Both the position numbers and the translations under genes were made by a program. A DNA stretch of 64,000 bases from Pedobacter steynii. Lineage in GTDB: Bacteria; Bacteroidota; Bacteroidia; Sphingobacteriales; Sphingobacteriaceae. The notes beneath the pieces are model-generated. The model made no database searches. It worked only from the letters and a program-made list of their open reading frames with translations, and was not told where the DNA came from. This document shows, in pieces, positions 8,404-17,926 of the stretch; positions within the stretch are counted from its first letter, which is position 1, and every line of letters begins with the position of its first letter. The stretch is taken from NCBI RefSeq assembly GCF_001721645.1, contig NZ_CP017141.1, forward strand, positions 5,146,001-5,210,000, written 5' to 3'.

Positions 8404-9543
8404 TCAACTATTTAAATTCATTAAACCCCATTCGGACTTTAACAGCGCAAATTGATATTCGTTGATCCACTTACCGTCGATAAAGACATTTTCTATGAAG
8501 TAACCTTCTTCTCTGAAACCTAAGTTTCTCAGCAAGGCTATAGCAGCCTCATCTTTAGCATTCACCGTTTTTACAATCCGGTTAACTCCTGCATTTTTAA
8601 ACAGGAAAGACAAGGCCGCAGATACCGTTTCTTTTGCATAGCCTTTGTGCTGTCCGGTAGGAGAGATGTTGATGTTAATTTCGGCTATATGCTGGTTGTT
8701 TTGTCTGAGTTTAAAGGCGAAGTCACCAATAATCTCATCATTAGCCTTGTTTTTTAAGAAATACTGATTCCAGCTTTTAGCTAAACCCAGTTCCTGATTC
8801 GGAGCGCTTATGGTTTCAAAATCTGAACCCGAAAATCCGAAGTCCAGGTCCGGTGTTTCCATTTTAGACGCTGTTTCTACAGTGCTTTCTGTTGCTTTAC
8901 CGGCATTTAAAGAACCGGCATAAACACTGTTTGAAACCGCTTTCCCATCATCTTTGATAAAAGAGATATAGGCTTCCATGCGTTCTCCTGCATGGGCTGC
9001 ATCGATACGGATACTGTCTGTCCCTTCAGCTCTTTTTGATCCGATCAAATGATAACAGCTTACTTTTAATGCAGGGAAATAAATCATTAGCATGGCACGG
9101 TCGTTATCATATTGATAGGACAAATCAGCCGGTACTTCCCAGCTAAATTCGATTTCAGTACCATCGACGTTCTGATTGATGACAGGATTAACCGCTACAG
9201 GAAGATCTCCCATACTCACAAGCACTTTAGTATAATCCAGGCTGATGTTTGGATATTCCCCTTGAAGGGCATTCAGTTTATTATAAGAAACGGCTTCATT
9301 ATACTCATTTTTGTCTGTTCCGACAATCGCCAAACGGAATCCGGACCGGATGACAGGGAGCGAAGGGCTTAATATTTCGTTTACTACCTTCATTTTTTGG
9401 CAATTCGCTTTTCTTGCGGGGGTAAGCGGCTTAGTGCTGATACCTATTTTTCTGACGATGTGTTTACCTTTTAAGGTATAACCCACCAGATTGCCGATTC
9501 TGCCATGGAATCCGCCAAATATTCCGTTCATCAATTTTCCCAT
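8404..9543 (-). CDS. DUF6266 - GNAT acetyltransferase fusion
   Basis: A 379-residue protein starting at the ATG at 9543. Residues 1 to about 215 match DUF6266 of Bacteroidota: MGKLMNGIFGGFHGRIGNLV, then the LTPARKANCQKMK region, and VSMGDLPV. A linker rich in Thr/Ser leads to residues about 245-375, a RimJ/RimL-type GNAT domain with AEININISPTGQHKGYAKET (the acetyl-CoA loop as a QHKGYAKE variant) and DEAAIALLRNLGFREEGY. DUF6266 proteins are usually about 210 residues and stand alone, so this fusion is unusual. What is acetylated is unknown. A TTGCATAT inverted repeat lies upstream. Confidence 0.82.
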   Translation of the reverse strand: MGKLMNGIFGGFHGRIGNLVGYTLKGKHIVRKIGISTKPLTPARKANCQKMKVVNEILSPSLPVIRSGFRLAIVGTDKNEYNEAVSYNKLNALQGEYPNISLDYTKVLVSMGDLPVAVNPVINQNVDGTEIEFSWEVPADLSYQYDNDRAMLMIYFPALKVSCYHLIGSKRAEGTDSIRIDAAHAGERMEAYISFIKDDGKAVSNSVYAGSLNAGKATESTVETASKMETPDLDFGFSGSDFETISAPNQELGLAKSWNQYFLKNKANDEIIGDFAFKLRQNNQHIAEININISPTGQHKGYAKETVSAALSFLFKNAGVNRIVKTVNAKDEAAIALLRNLGFREEGYFIENVFIDGKWINEYQFALLKSEWGLMNLNS

Positions 9544-9598
9544 AATTATGTTTTTAATTAATTTATTAGGTTTTGCTGATAGTAAGTTACGAAATGTT

Positions 9599-9621
9599 TT
9601 GCATATACAATTAATATGCAA
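9599..9621. promoter_or_regulatory. Inverted repeat TTGCATAT-N7-ATATGCAA
   Basis: Perfect 8-bp arms separated by 7 bases, 56 bases upstream of the DUF6266-acetyltransferase start codon. The 357-base stretch between 9544 and 9900 contains no credible gene. The repeat has no T-run and could be a dimeric regulator's operator, but nothing else supports this. Confidence 0.35.
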
Positions 9622-9874
9622 CTAATTAAAGTTAATTATTGCCAGGTAGTAAAAAGGTTGTTAAAAGGTCTTTATGACCAATGATTGACCTATCAACTAC
9701 CTATTAATGACTAAGTAATAGCCAATTATATATAAGCACAAATACCAGACATTTCATCCGCGTGGTAACAAGGTTTTCTTATACCGATCCACGCATTTGC
9801 CCTGAAGTTTTTTAGGTTCAGTTGTTTTTGTAAAAATCTAACAATTGTATGGCAATTGATTTTGATCCTAAGTT

Positions 9875-9882
9875 TAATTTTG
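9875..9882 (+). promoter_or_regulatory. Candidate -7 element for acyltransferase gene
   Basis: TAATTTTG fits the Bacteroidota -7 consensus and lies 18 bases before the ATG at 9901. A TTG at 9856-9858 is 16 bases upstream, somewhat close for a -33 element. Confidence 0.45.
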
Positions 9883-9900
9883 GCCGTTAAATCAAACGAA

Positions 9901-10839
9901 ATGATCAGAAAAGGTTTCTCCCAGGTTGGTATATTTTTACTGACCTCGATTTCGCTCTTACCTTTATTTATCCTGTATAGGGCGGCAGATGTGTTTTATT
10001 TGCTTGTTTACCATGTTTTTGGCTACCGCAGAAAGGTAGTCAGAGAGAATTTAATACGTTCCTTTCCAGAAAAGAGCCCCGCTGAAATTAATGATATTGA
10101 AAAGAAATATTTCAGGTTTCTGGCTTCACTCGTCGTGGAAATTGTAAAAATGAAGAGCATTTCTAAAAAGGAGTTGAATAAGCGGGTTAAGTTTAAAAAT
10201 GTGGACCTGGTCGAAGCTTATTTGCAGAATCAGGAGAGCGTGCTTTTTTGCTCTGCGCATTATGGCAATTATGAATGGGTATGTATGGGCATCGGACTGG
10301 CATTTTCAGGAGAACATTATCCAATTTATAAACCTTTAAGCAATTCGCTTTTTGACAGTTGGTTTTTTAAGATGAGGAGCAAATTTGGGAACCGTATGGT
10401 GGCTATGCGTCAGACTTTAAGGGCAATTCAGGCCAATAAAAACCGCGCAAATCTATTTACTTTCGGTAGCGATCAGGCCCCATCAAAAGAGGAATCGAAT
10501 TACTGGACTACCTTTTTAAATCAGGAGACCTCTATCCAGCTGGGGATTGAAAAAATAGCCAGAAAAACCAACAGACCAGTTTTTTATCTGAAGATAAACT
10601 ATAAAAAGCGGGGTTATTATGAAGTAGATTGTGTTCCCATTTGCTTAGATCCATCTAAAACTGAGGAATTTGAAATCACAGAGCTTCAAACACGTTTTCT
10701 TGAGGAAATGATCAGTGAGGAGCCTGCCTATTGGTTATGGAGCCATCGCAGATGGAAGCATAAGCGGCCTGCGACTAAGGCGATTGGTGCTACAGATAGG
10801 TGTGAAAACCCTGGGGAGCTGACAGAAACGGTCCTGTAG
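9901..10839 (+). CDS. Lysophospholipid / lipid A acyltransferase (LpxL-HtrB family)
   Basis: A 312-residue protein starting at the ATG at 9901; a TTG 15 codons upstream is less likely. It has an N-terminal membrane segment (about 8-30), then VFGYRRKVVRENLIRSFPEK. The HX4E catalytic motif is in SAHYGNYEW. Other family features are FGSDQAPS and a C-terminal EEPAYWLWSHRRWKHKRP. The family transfers acyl chains to lipid A precursors or related lipids at the inner membrane. Bacteroidota usually carry several paralogues, so the exact substrate is uncertain. It stands alone, 70 bases before the sigma factor gene. Confidence 0.88.
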   Translation: MIRKGFSQVGIFLLTSISLLPLFILYRAADVFYLLVYHVFGYRRKVVRENLIRSFPEKSPAEINDIEKKYFRFLASLVVEIVKMKSISKKELNKRVKFKNVDLVEAYLQNQESVLFCSAHYGNYEWVCMGIGLAFSGEHYPIYKPLSNSLFDSWFFKMRSKFGNRMVAMRQTLRAIQANKNRANLFTFGSDQAPSKEESNYWTTFLNQETSIQLGIEKIARKTNRPVFYLKINYKKRGYYEVDCVPICLDPSKTEEFEITELQTRFLEEMISEEPAYWLWSHRRWKHKRPATKAIGATDRCENPGELTETVL

Positions 10840-10909
10840 CGGTACATCTGTGGTGCGAAACGTAAGATTATTATATTATTGCTGATAAATTCAATAACTT
10901 GTATTCTTT

Positions 10910-11485
10910 ATGGCCAATTATAGCACCTGTACTGATAACGAGTTGATTGCTTTATGGAAAGAAGGTAATGATGCCGTATTTAGAGAAATTTATCTGCGAT
11001 ACGATAAGCTGCTATACTTATACGCTTATAAAAAACTCAGAAACAGAGAGGAATCAAAAGATGTGGTACAGGATTCTTTTACCTGGCTTTTAAATCACCG
11101 CAACGAGCTTCATCTCCATACCAGCTTATCCGGATATCTTTATAAAACCGTCCTTCATCAGATTCTGGATATCTTTAAACATAAAGGCATCATTAAAAAA
11201 TATGCGGAAAGCGGGGAGCACTATATCGAAGTTAATTCTCCGGAAGCAGATTACCTGATCCGGGAAAAAGATATCGCCGCCTTAATAGAAAATGAAATTG
11301 CCGCCATGCCTCCTAAAATGAGGGAAATCTATACTTTAAAAAGAAGAGAGTTTTTAAGCACCAAAGAAATCGCAGGACAATTAGGGCTCTCTGCACATAC
11401 GGTATCTACCCAGCTTAAAAGAGCAATGAAGCACCTGAAGGTAAAACTTGGGACGGTAGTGTTCATTCTATGGATTCTTTCCTAA
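10910..11485 (+). CDS. ECF RNA polymerase sigma factor (SusCD-linked)
   Basis: A 191-residue sigma-70 family factor. Region 2 is DAVFREIYLRYDKLLYLYAY followed by ESKDVVQDSFTWLL. Region 4 is near 130-180 with MPPKMREIYTLKRREFLSTK, EIAGQLGLSAHTVSTQLKRA. This is the typical Bacteroidota group that pairs with FecR anti-sigma factors to switch on SusC/SusD loci when a ligand binds the outer-membrane receptor. The adjacent fecR-type gene and SusC gene are its likely partner and target. Confidence 0.93.
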   Translation: MANYSTCTDNELIALWKEGNDAVFREIYLRYDKLLYLYAYKKLRNREESKDVVQDSFTWLLNHRNELHLHTSLSGYLYKTVLHQILDIFKHKGIIKKYAESGEHYIEVNSPEADYLIREKDIAALIENEIAAMPPKMREIYTLKRREFLSTKEIAGQLGLSAHTVSTQLKRAMKHLKVKLGTVVFILWILS

Positions 11486-11607
11486 AAATTATTTAGCTGT
11501 ATATCAGTTGATTATCTTATTTATTCTTTTTTTTTATTTGGATGTACCTAATCCATGATCCTGAATCGCCTTTACTTATTGTTGAGCAACAAGAGCAAAG
11601 GAATTCA

Positions 11608-12732
11608 ATGAAGAAAGACATAAAAGAAGTATTGGATAAGGTTAGTTCCGGCACTGCCACGGCTGAAGAAGAGACTATGGCCAGGCTTTGGCTGCATCAA
11701 CTCCATCAGAACGATGAAGCAGGACTTTCAGAAACAGAACTAAATGAGGTCAGCGCAGAAATGTGGGCATCGCTCGAAAAGAATGAAAAGCAATTCGCAC
11801 CTAAGACCGGAAAGTTGTGGCCTTATATCGCGGCTGCAGCATCGGTAGTTTTCGTGGCAGGTATGGCCTTGTATTTTTACAGCTATCAGCCATCTGCTGA
11901 AATAAAGGCTCCTCAACAATATTCAAATGATGTTCCTGCAGGGGGCAACAAAGCCTACCTTACCCTGGCCGACGGAAAGAAGATTGTGCTGAGCACTGCA
12001 ACTAATGGAATGCTTGCACAAGAGGGAGGGGTAAAGATTACCAAAACTGCGGAGGGGCAACTGGTGTACACAATTGCCGATGAAGGAAAGAAATCAATCG
12101 GAAAATACAACCGCATCGAAACACCAATTGGAGGTCAATATGAATTGCAATTGCCGGATGGTACCAGGGTTTGGCTAAATGCAGCCTCTTCTTTAAAATA
12201 TCCGGCCTCCTTCTCTGCGCTCAAACAACGCAGCGTAGAATTAACGGGAGAAGCTTACTTCGAAGTGGCAAAAGATAAAACAAAGCCATTCCTGGTGAAA
12301 AGCAAAGGACAGGAAGTAGAAGTTCTGGGAACTCATTTCGATGTGAATGCCTATCCGGATGAGCAGAGCATTAAGACGACTTTAATAGAAGGCTCCGTGA
12401 AATTAAATGGACAGCTGACTTTGAAACCCGGTGAACAATCTGTGCTCAGCGATGGAAAATTCAATGTGAAAGAAGTGAATGCTATTGATGCTGCCGATTG
12501 GAAAAATGGGGAGTTTGTATTCAGTAATGAACCTTTAACGAGCATCATGAGGAAAGTTGCCCGCTGGTATGGTGTCGGGATTATTTATACAAATGACCTT
12601 GGCAAAATACCTACATTTTCAGGTTCTGTTTCCCGCTCTGAAAATATTTCAAGTGTGTTAAATATGTTAGAAGAAACCAGTAATGTGCGCTTTACCATCG
12701 CAGGAAAACAAATACGTGTAACTACCAAATAG
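11608..12732 (+). CDS. FecR family anti-sigma factor
   Basis: A 374-residue protein starting at the ATG at 11608, preceded by an AAAGGA sequence; the upstream in-frame start adds 22 residues without family features. There is a cytoplasmic N-terminal domain, one membrane helix (about 72-92, YIAAAASVVFVAGMALYFYS), then the periplasmic FecR domain with TPIGGQYELQLPDGTRVWLN, LTGEAYFEVAKDKTKPFLV and VLGTHFDVNAY. A C-terminal DUF4974/STN-like segment follows. It holds the sigma factor inactive until the SusC receptor signals through its own N-terminal STN domain. Confidence 0.93.
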   Translation: MKKDIKEVLDKVSSGTATAEEETMARLWLHQLHQNDEAGLSETELNEVSAEMWASLEKNEKQFAPKTGKLWPYIAAAASVVFVAGMALYFYSYQPSAEIKAPQQYSNDVPAGGNKAYLTLADGKKIVLSTATNGMLAQEGGVKITKTAEGQLVYTIADEGKKSIGKYNRIETPIGGQYELQLPDGTRVWLNAASSLKYPASFSALKQRSVELTGEAYFEVAKDKTKPFLVKSKGQEVEVLGTHFDVNAYPDEQSIKTTLIEGSVKLNGQLTLKPGEQSVLSDGKFNVKEVNAIDAADWKNGEFVFSNEPLTSIMRKVARWYGVGIIYTNDLGKIPTFSGSVSRSENISSVLNMLEETSNVRFTIAGKQIRVTTK

Positions 12733-12961
12733 AAGATATACCAGATAACCAGGACCTAACCAGTCCGATAGTTAACCAACCTAACCATCAACAACTAACC
12801 AAACCGCATGAAAAGAACCAAACACAAAGCAAGTTAATACTTCAGGAGGTTTTTAAGAAAAAAGCCATGAAAGTGTATCAGCACTCCCATGGCAAAGATC
12901 TGAGTTAACCCAAAAAACAAATTTGAGATCCGTTCACGTATTAACCCAATCCAACAAAAGT

Positions 12962-15900
12962 ATGAAATTAAATGCTTTTAACCTAGGTATGCTATGCCGA
13001 TGGCTACTGCCTACACTTTTATCAGCTATGAACTTTGTTGTTGCGAAAGCGCTGGCAACAAATAAAAGAAGACTACTCATGAGAGTTAATTTGATCATCG
13101 CCATCATTACCACCTGCTTATTACAAGTCAGTGCGGCAGGTTTTGCTCAAAAAGTCAATTATGTAAAACAGAATACGACACTTCATCAGGTCTTTCAGGA
13201 GATCAAAAGGCAGACCGGTTTCCGGGTTTTATATTCTGACCAGAATTTAAACAGCCAGATGAAAATTAATGCCAATTTTAAAGATTCAGAATTGGCACAG
13301 GTGATGGAAACTTTATTAAAAGACCAGAACCTGACCTACAAAATGGAACGCAGGAACATCCTGATCAAGATCCGGCCAACTGACTTGCAGCAGCTCAATC
13401 CGATCCTTAAAGACATTAATATCAGTGGAAGGGTGCTGGACAAAGATAAAAAGCCATTGCCGGGGGCATCTGTCAGTGTCAAAGGAGCGAGTAAGGTGGT
13501 CAGCACCGACGAAAATGGAAATTTTGCGTTGAAAAATGTAGATGAGCAGGCCATATTGGTGGTTTCTTTTGTGGGCTATATAAGAAAAGAGGTGCCGGTT
13601 AATGGCGGAAGTGTTTTAAACATTGTGCTTGATGAGGATATCAGTCTGCTGGGCGATGTGGTGGTGGTCGGTTACGACACCAGGAAACAAAGCGAGCTGA
13701 CCAGCGCCGTGTCTGTCGTTTCTTCTACAAAATTAAAGGATGTCACTGCCAATTCTATTGGCGCCATGCTACAGGGAAAGGTGGCCGGTTTGCAGGTCGT
13801 GAACAGCTCCGGTGCGCCAGGCGCCAATGCGGAGATCAGGCTGCGTGGCGTATCCTCTGTTAATGCCAACCAAAGTCCGCTGTTTGTCGTTGATGGGATT
13901 ATCGGCGGGAATTACGATCCTAACGACGTGGAAAGTGTCACGATATTAAAAGATGCCGGCGCTACCGCCATGTATGGCTCACAGGCAAACGCAGGGGTGA
14001 TCATCGTCACCACTAAAAGGGCCAAACAAGCCGAAACGAGATTCGAGGCTAAAGTATCTACCGGTTTCAGAACTGCCGATTTCGGCAATATGGAGCTGAT
14101 GAACAGCAATGAACTTTATGATTACCAGAAAGAATTTTACCGCGACTATGTGGTGGGTGCTGCCAATAATTCTTATAAGATTGACCTCATTAAATTCTAT
14201 TCCGAGCGCCCTTTATCGCTACGCAATCAGGATTACGACTGGTCCAAAGAGTCCTTTAAAAAAGCGCCGATTTATAATTTCTACCTCTCGGCCAGTGGCA
14301 AAACAGAGAAGAACGATTATTATGTAGGCGCATCCTATTATAAAGAGAAGGGCACTTTCATCAATACCGATTTTGAGCGGGTTAACCTGCGTGGAAACTC
14401 AACTTACCATTTTTCTAAAAAGCTGGATCTGACCAATAACATCAACCTCAGTGCTTCACAGGGCAAGAGCTACGATTACATGGATGCCTATTATTCTTTC
14501 CTGAATATGCCCTGGGATAACCCATATGATGCCAGCGGAAACCCGGTTTATGTAGATGGCAATTCTACCTTTAAATGGTGGTCGAGGGATAAAATAAATC
14601 CGATTCATACGGTACAAAATTCGGAACACCCTTATAAAGGTTTTAATGTAAATTACGATTTGGGGATCAATTACCGCATTACCGATTGGCTTACCTTTGC
14701 CAGTTCAAACCGATTGTCGGCTTCATTTGATAAAGGCAGCAATTATGTATCCTCACTGGCCGCGGGTACTTACCATGGGATGGGTTATCTCGATGAGTTA
14801 AATACCCTGAACTATGGCCTCGTGAGTAACCAGTTGTTTAAATTCAATTTTAAATTCGGTGAACACAGCTTAAGTGGTTTTGCCGGCGGTGCTTTTGAGA
14901 GCAGTAAAAACGAAACCTCCGGTGCTTCGGGTAAAGGTTTGCCGGAAGGATTGAAAGTACCGGGTGTGATCTCCAGCAATCAGGTGATCGTTGGTGCGCA
15001 TAATAAGTACATCTTACAATCTTTGTTGTCGCAGGTAAATTACAACTACAAAAATAAATATTTCCTGTCGGGCTCGTTCCGGTATGATGGTTCCTCTAAC
15101 TTTGCGCCAAGCAAACAGTATGGTGGTTTCCCATCTGTATCGGCAGCATGGGCACTGAACAATGAAGCTTTTCTGGCCGATAACCCCATCTTCAGCAACC
15201 TGAAAGTACGTGCCAGCTACGGCATCACAGGTACTCAGGATATTGGGGCATCCCGTTTCCTGGGCTTGTTTTCCCTCACCACCAAATACAATTCATTAGT
15301 GGCGGCGGTGCCTTACCAATTGCCAAGCCCTAACTTAACCTGGGAAAGCAAACGCCAGCTTAATGCGGGTATGGACATTGGTTTATTCAACCGGGTAAAC
15401 TTAACCTTCGACGTTTATCGCAACGATACCAAAGACTTATTGCTGCAGGTATCACAACCTTTGTCGGTCGGGTTTGAAACCAAATGGGAGAATGCAGGCA
15501 CGGTCATTAACAAAGGGATTGAGTTGGGGATCAATTCGACCAATATCACAACCAAAGACTTTGAGTGGATCACTGATTTTACCCTCAACTTTAACAACAA
15601 CAAATTATCGGGTTTCCCCTCAGATATCGTTAAAACAGGTTCATGGAGCATCTCGCAGATTTACCGCAACGGCGGAAATCTGTTCGAGTTTTACATGCCA
15701 AAATGGTTAGGTGTTGATGCTCAAACCGGTGCACCGGTCTGGGAGAAGATCATCTACAATACAGAGGGCAAGGCTGTAGCCAGTGAAAAGACTTCGGATT
15801 ATTCACAGGCTACCAATCAGGAAGTGGGTTCGGCGCTGCCTAAATACCAGGGCGGTTTTAACAACAGCTTCAGGTATAAAAACTTTAATCTAAGAGTGAG

Positions 15901-16348
15901 CACCTATTTTAATTACGGCAACAAGGTATTCAGTAATAACCTGAGATTTATGATGAATGATGGTCATGAGCCTTATTACAACCAGATTAAATTGCCGAAG
16001 GATGCTAAAATCTGGACCCATCCCGGTGATACAGGAGCTACAGAACCAAGTCCGCAGAACTCAGCCAACTCTACCGAAACCTCCACCCGTTATTTGAAAG
16101 ATGGAAGTTACTTTACCATCAGAAACATTGCTTTCTCCTATACCTTGCCTTCGGCATGGGCGAAGAAAATCAGCATGAGCGATGTCACTGTGGGTATTAC
16201 GGCCGATAATGTGGCTACCTTTTCTAACTTCCTCGGGCAGGATCCTCAGACTACCATCACGCCAACGCGTTATGCAACGCCAGGGGTGTCGGATTTTAAG
16301 TACCCCAACAATCGCCAGTATTTGTTAAACGTTAATTTCAGCTTTTAA
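12962..16348 (+). CDS. SusC/RagA family TonB-dependent outer-membrane transporter
   Basis: About 1128 residues from the ATG at 12962; a second ATG at 13079 before MRVNLIIAII is also possible and would leave a standard signal peptide. Order: signal region, STN domain (LHQVFQEIKRQTGFRVLYSD), a CarboxypepD_reg-like domain (ISGRVLDKDKKPLPGASVSV), plug domain with the SusC signature near GVSSVNANQSPLFVVDGII and SVTILKDAGATAMYGSQ, then the 22-strand barrel ending in YLLNVNFSF. With its SusD partner it imports oligosaccharides across the outer membrane. The STN domain implies signalling to the adjacent FecR/sigma pair. The 229 bases upstream hold no clear gene. Confidence 0.95.
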   Translation: MKLNAFNLGMLCRWLLPTLLSAMNFVVAKALATNKRRLLMRVNLIIAIITTCLLQVSAAGFAQKVNYVKQNTTLHQVFQEIKRQTGFRVLYSDQNLNSQMKINANFKDSELAQVMETLLKDQNLTYKMERRNILIKIRPTDLQQLNPILKDINISGRVLDKDKKPLPGASVSVKGASKVVSTDENGNFALKNVDEQAILVVSFVGYIRKEVPVNGGSVLNIVLDEDISLLGDVVVVGYDTRKQSELTSAVSVVSSTKLKDVTANSIGAMLQGKVAGLQVVNSSGAPGANAEIRLRGVSSVNANQSPLFVVDGIIGGNYDPNDVESVTILKDAGATAMYGSQANAGVIIVTTKRAKQAETRFEAKVSTGFRTADFGNMELMNSNELYDYQKEFYRDYVVGAANNSYKIDLIKFYSERPLSLRNQDYDWSKESFKKAPIYNFYLSASGKTEKNDYYVGASYYKEKGTFINTDFERVNLRGNSTYHFSKKLDLTNNINLSASQGKSYDYMDAYYSFLNMPWDNPYDASGNPVYVDGNSTFKWWSRDKINPIHTVQNSEHPYKGFNVNYDLGINYRITDWLTFASSNRLSASFDKGSNYVSSLAAGTYHGMGYLDELNTLNYGLVSNQLFKFNFKFGEHSLSGFAGGAFESSKNETSGASGKGLPEGLKVPGVISSNQVIVGAHNKYILQSLLSQVNYNYKNKYFLSGSFRYDGSSNFAPSKQYGGFPSVSAAWALNNEAFLADNPIFSNLKVRASYGITGTQDIGASRFLGLFSLTTKYNSLVAAVPYQLPSPNLTWESKRQLNAGMDIGLFNRVNLTFDVYRNDTKDLLLQVSQPLSVGFETKWENAGTVINKGIELGINSTNITTKDFEWITDFTLNFNNNKLSGFPSDIVKTGSWSISQIYRNGGNLFEFYMPKWLGVDAQTGAPVWEKIIYNTEGKAVASEKTSDYSQATNQEVGSALPKYQGGFNNSFRYKNFNLRVSTYFNYGNKVFSNNLRFMMNDGHEPYYNQIKLPKDAKIWTHPGDTGATEPSPQNSANSTETSTRYLKDGSYFTIRNIAFSYTLPSAWAKKISMSDVTVGITADNVATFSNFLGQDPQTTITPTRYATPGVSDFKYPNNRQYLLNVNFSF

Positions 16349-16376
16349 GCAGGTTTCAACCTATTAAATTAAGTAT

Positions 16377-17894
16377 ATGAAAAATATTATAGTTACCCTC
16401 ATCGTCTTTTTGATGGTTGCGGTAAGCAGCTGTAAAAAGTTGAGTTCTCTCCCAAGCGATGCCATCAGTACGGAAACACTGGTGAACACCAGCGAGGGTT
16501 TAACCAATGCCCTGAACGGAGCTTACGCTTTGTTTAAAGACCATATTGAATTTAACGGAAAGGTAGACATGAATAACATGTACCTGCGCCAGTTTTATCA
16601 CTTAACTGACTTTGCCAGCGATGACATTGTCTGCGGACAGGTAACAACCGATCCATTGTATTATAGCTTTAGCCTGGACCATTCACCTGCTCAGGCCAAC
16701 AGCCGCTATTACTGGTATTTATCGTACAAGATCATTACCGGCGTAAATACGGTTATCGATGCCGTAGAGAAATCAGGTAAAAATGATCCAGCCACCAATC
16801 AGTTATTGGGCGAGTGCTACTTTTTGCGTGCGTTCTGCCACTTTAACCTGGTCCGGTTATTCGGCAAGCCCTATACGGTTGACGCAAATTCGCCGGGGAT
16901 CATCCTGCGTACCAACCTTAGTGATCCTGCAAAGAAGAAAAGATCAACGGTTAAAGAGGTTTACGATTCCGTACTTGCTGATGCTGAAAAAGCGGCGGGC
17001 TTGATGACCCGCTCGCGTGGGGTTCAATATGCCTCACAGGAAGCGGCATGGTCCTTACTGGCAAGGGTTAACCTTTATAAAGAAGACAATGCAAAGGCCA
17101 TCGAATATGCCGACAAAGTGATCAACTCCGGTAAGTTTTCGCTGGCTACAAAAGAGACGTATCCAAAATTGTTCGCCAATGCAACCAGTGCCAGTGAAAC
17201 CATTTTTTGCATTGCCTTTACCGTTGTGGACGATTATGGGAAATTCGGTTCCATTGCTTCCATGATTTACTCGGATGGTAACTCCGGCTGGGGCGAGGAA
17301 TACGCCTCTTCTTCCTTACGGGCTGCGATGTCTGCACATCCTGAAGATGTGCGCTGGTCGTATATTGTTCCTTTAAAAGATGCCGGGGGGGTGGTACAGA
17401 AGAAAAACGGGATTGAAGTGTATTATATCAGCAAGTTCTCTTTCCAGGACAATCTTCCGAATTTAAGTTCACCCATCATGTTCAGGATTGCAGAAATGTA
17501 CCTGATCCGTGCCGAAGCCAAGGCAAAGACAGGTGCTAATGCGGCAGCGCTGGATGATGTGGATATGATCCGCAAGAACCGTGGTCTGGAAGCTTCGCTT
17601 TACAATAAAGTAGTGCCTGCAGGTTCAAACGCGTTGGATATTGTCCTGGCGGAAAAACGCATAGAAATGGCATTTGAAGGGCACAGGACTTATGATGTTT
17701 TCCGCAATAAAAAAAGTCTGAATAAGGCGTATTGGGGGTATCACCTGACCGGTTTAAAAGAGACCGATGTAGATCTTTCGAGAACACCGGCGGGTTATCC
17801 TAACCTGACTGTGCCTTATACCAGTCCGCGCATCATTTACTATTTGCCGGTAGACGAGACCTTGAGCAATCCGCTGGCCACACAAAATCAATAA
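16377..17894 (+). CDS. RagB/SusD family glycan-binding lipoprotein
   Basis: A 505-residue lipoprotein with a signal peptide ending VSSCKK (lipid-attached Cys near 19). SusD features are ECYFLRAFCHFNLVRLFGKPY near 150, the AAWSLLARVNLYKEDNAKAIEYADKVI TPR part near 220-245, and the C-terminal FRIAEMYLIRAEAKAKTG and VLAEKRIEMAFEGHRTYDVFR. It is the surface lid of the SusC channel and binds the target glycan. It begins 28 bases after the SusC stop codon. Confidence 0.95.
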   Translation: MKNIIVTLIVFLMVAVSSCKKLSSLPSDAISTETLVNTSEGLTNALNGAYALFKDHIEFNGKVDMNNMYLRQFYHLTDFASDDIVCGQVTTDPLYYSFSLDHSPAQANSRYYWYLSYKIITGVNTVIDAVEKSGKNDPATNQLLGECYFLRAFCHFNLVRLFGKPYTVDANSPGIILRTNLSDPAKKKRSTVKEVYDSVLADAEKAAGLMTRSRGVQYASQEAAWSLLARVNLYKEDNAKAIEYADKVINSGKFSLATKETYPKLFANATSASETIFCIAFTVVDDYGKFGSIASMIYSDGNSGWGEEYASSSLRAAMSAHPEDVRWSYIVPLKDAGGVVQKKNGIEVYYISKFSFQDNLPNLSSPIMFRIAEMYLIRAEAKAKTGANAAALDDVDMIRKNRGLEASLYNKVVPAGSNALDIVLAEKRIEMAFEGHRTYDVFRNKKSLNKAYWGYHLTGLKETDVDLSRTPAGYPNLTVPYTSPRIIYYLPVDETLSNPLATQNQ

Positions 17895-17926
17895 CCTAAG
17901 GATCACCTTGTAATATACAAATTGAT

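Noticed and set aside
9112..9372. Open frame on the plus strand within the DUF6266 gene
   Set aside because: Antisense shadow of a conserved coding region.
12867..12908. A 13-residue open frame with an upstream AGGAGG in the SusC leader
   Set aside because: Too short to support as a gene, and Bacteroidota do not rely on such ribosome binding sites. It could be a leader peptide.
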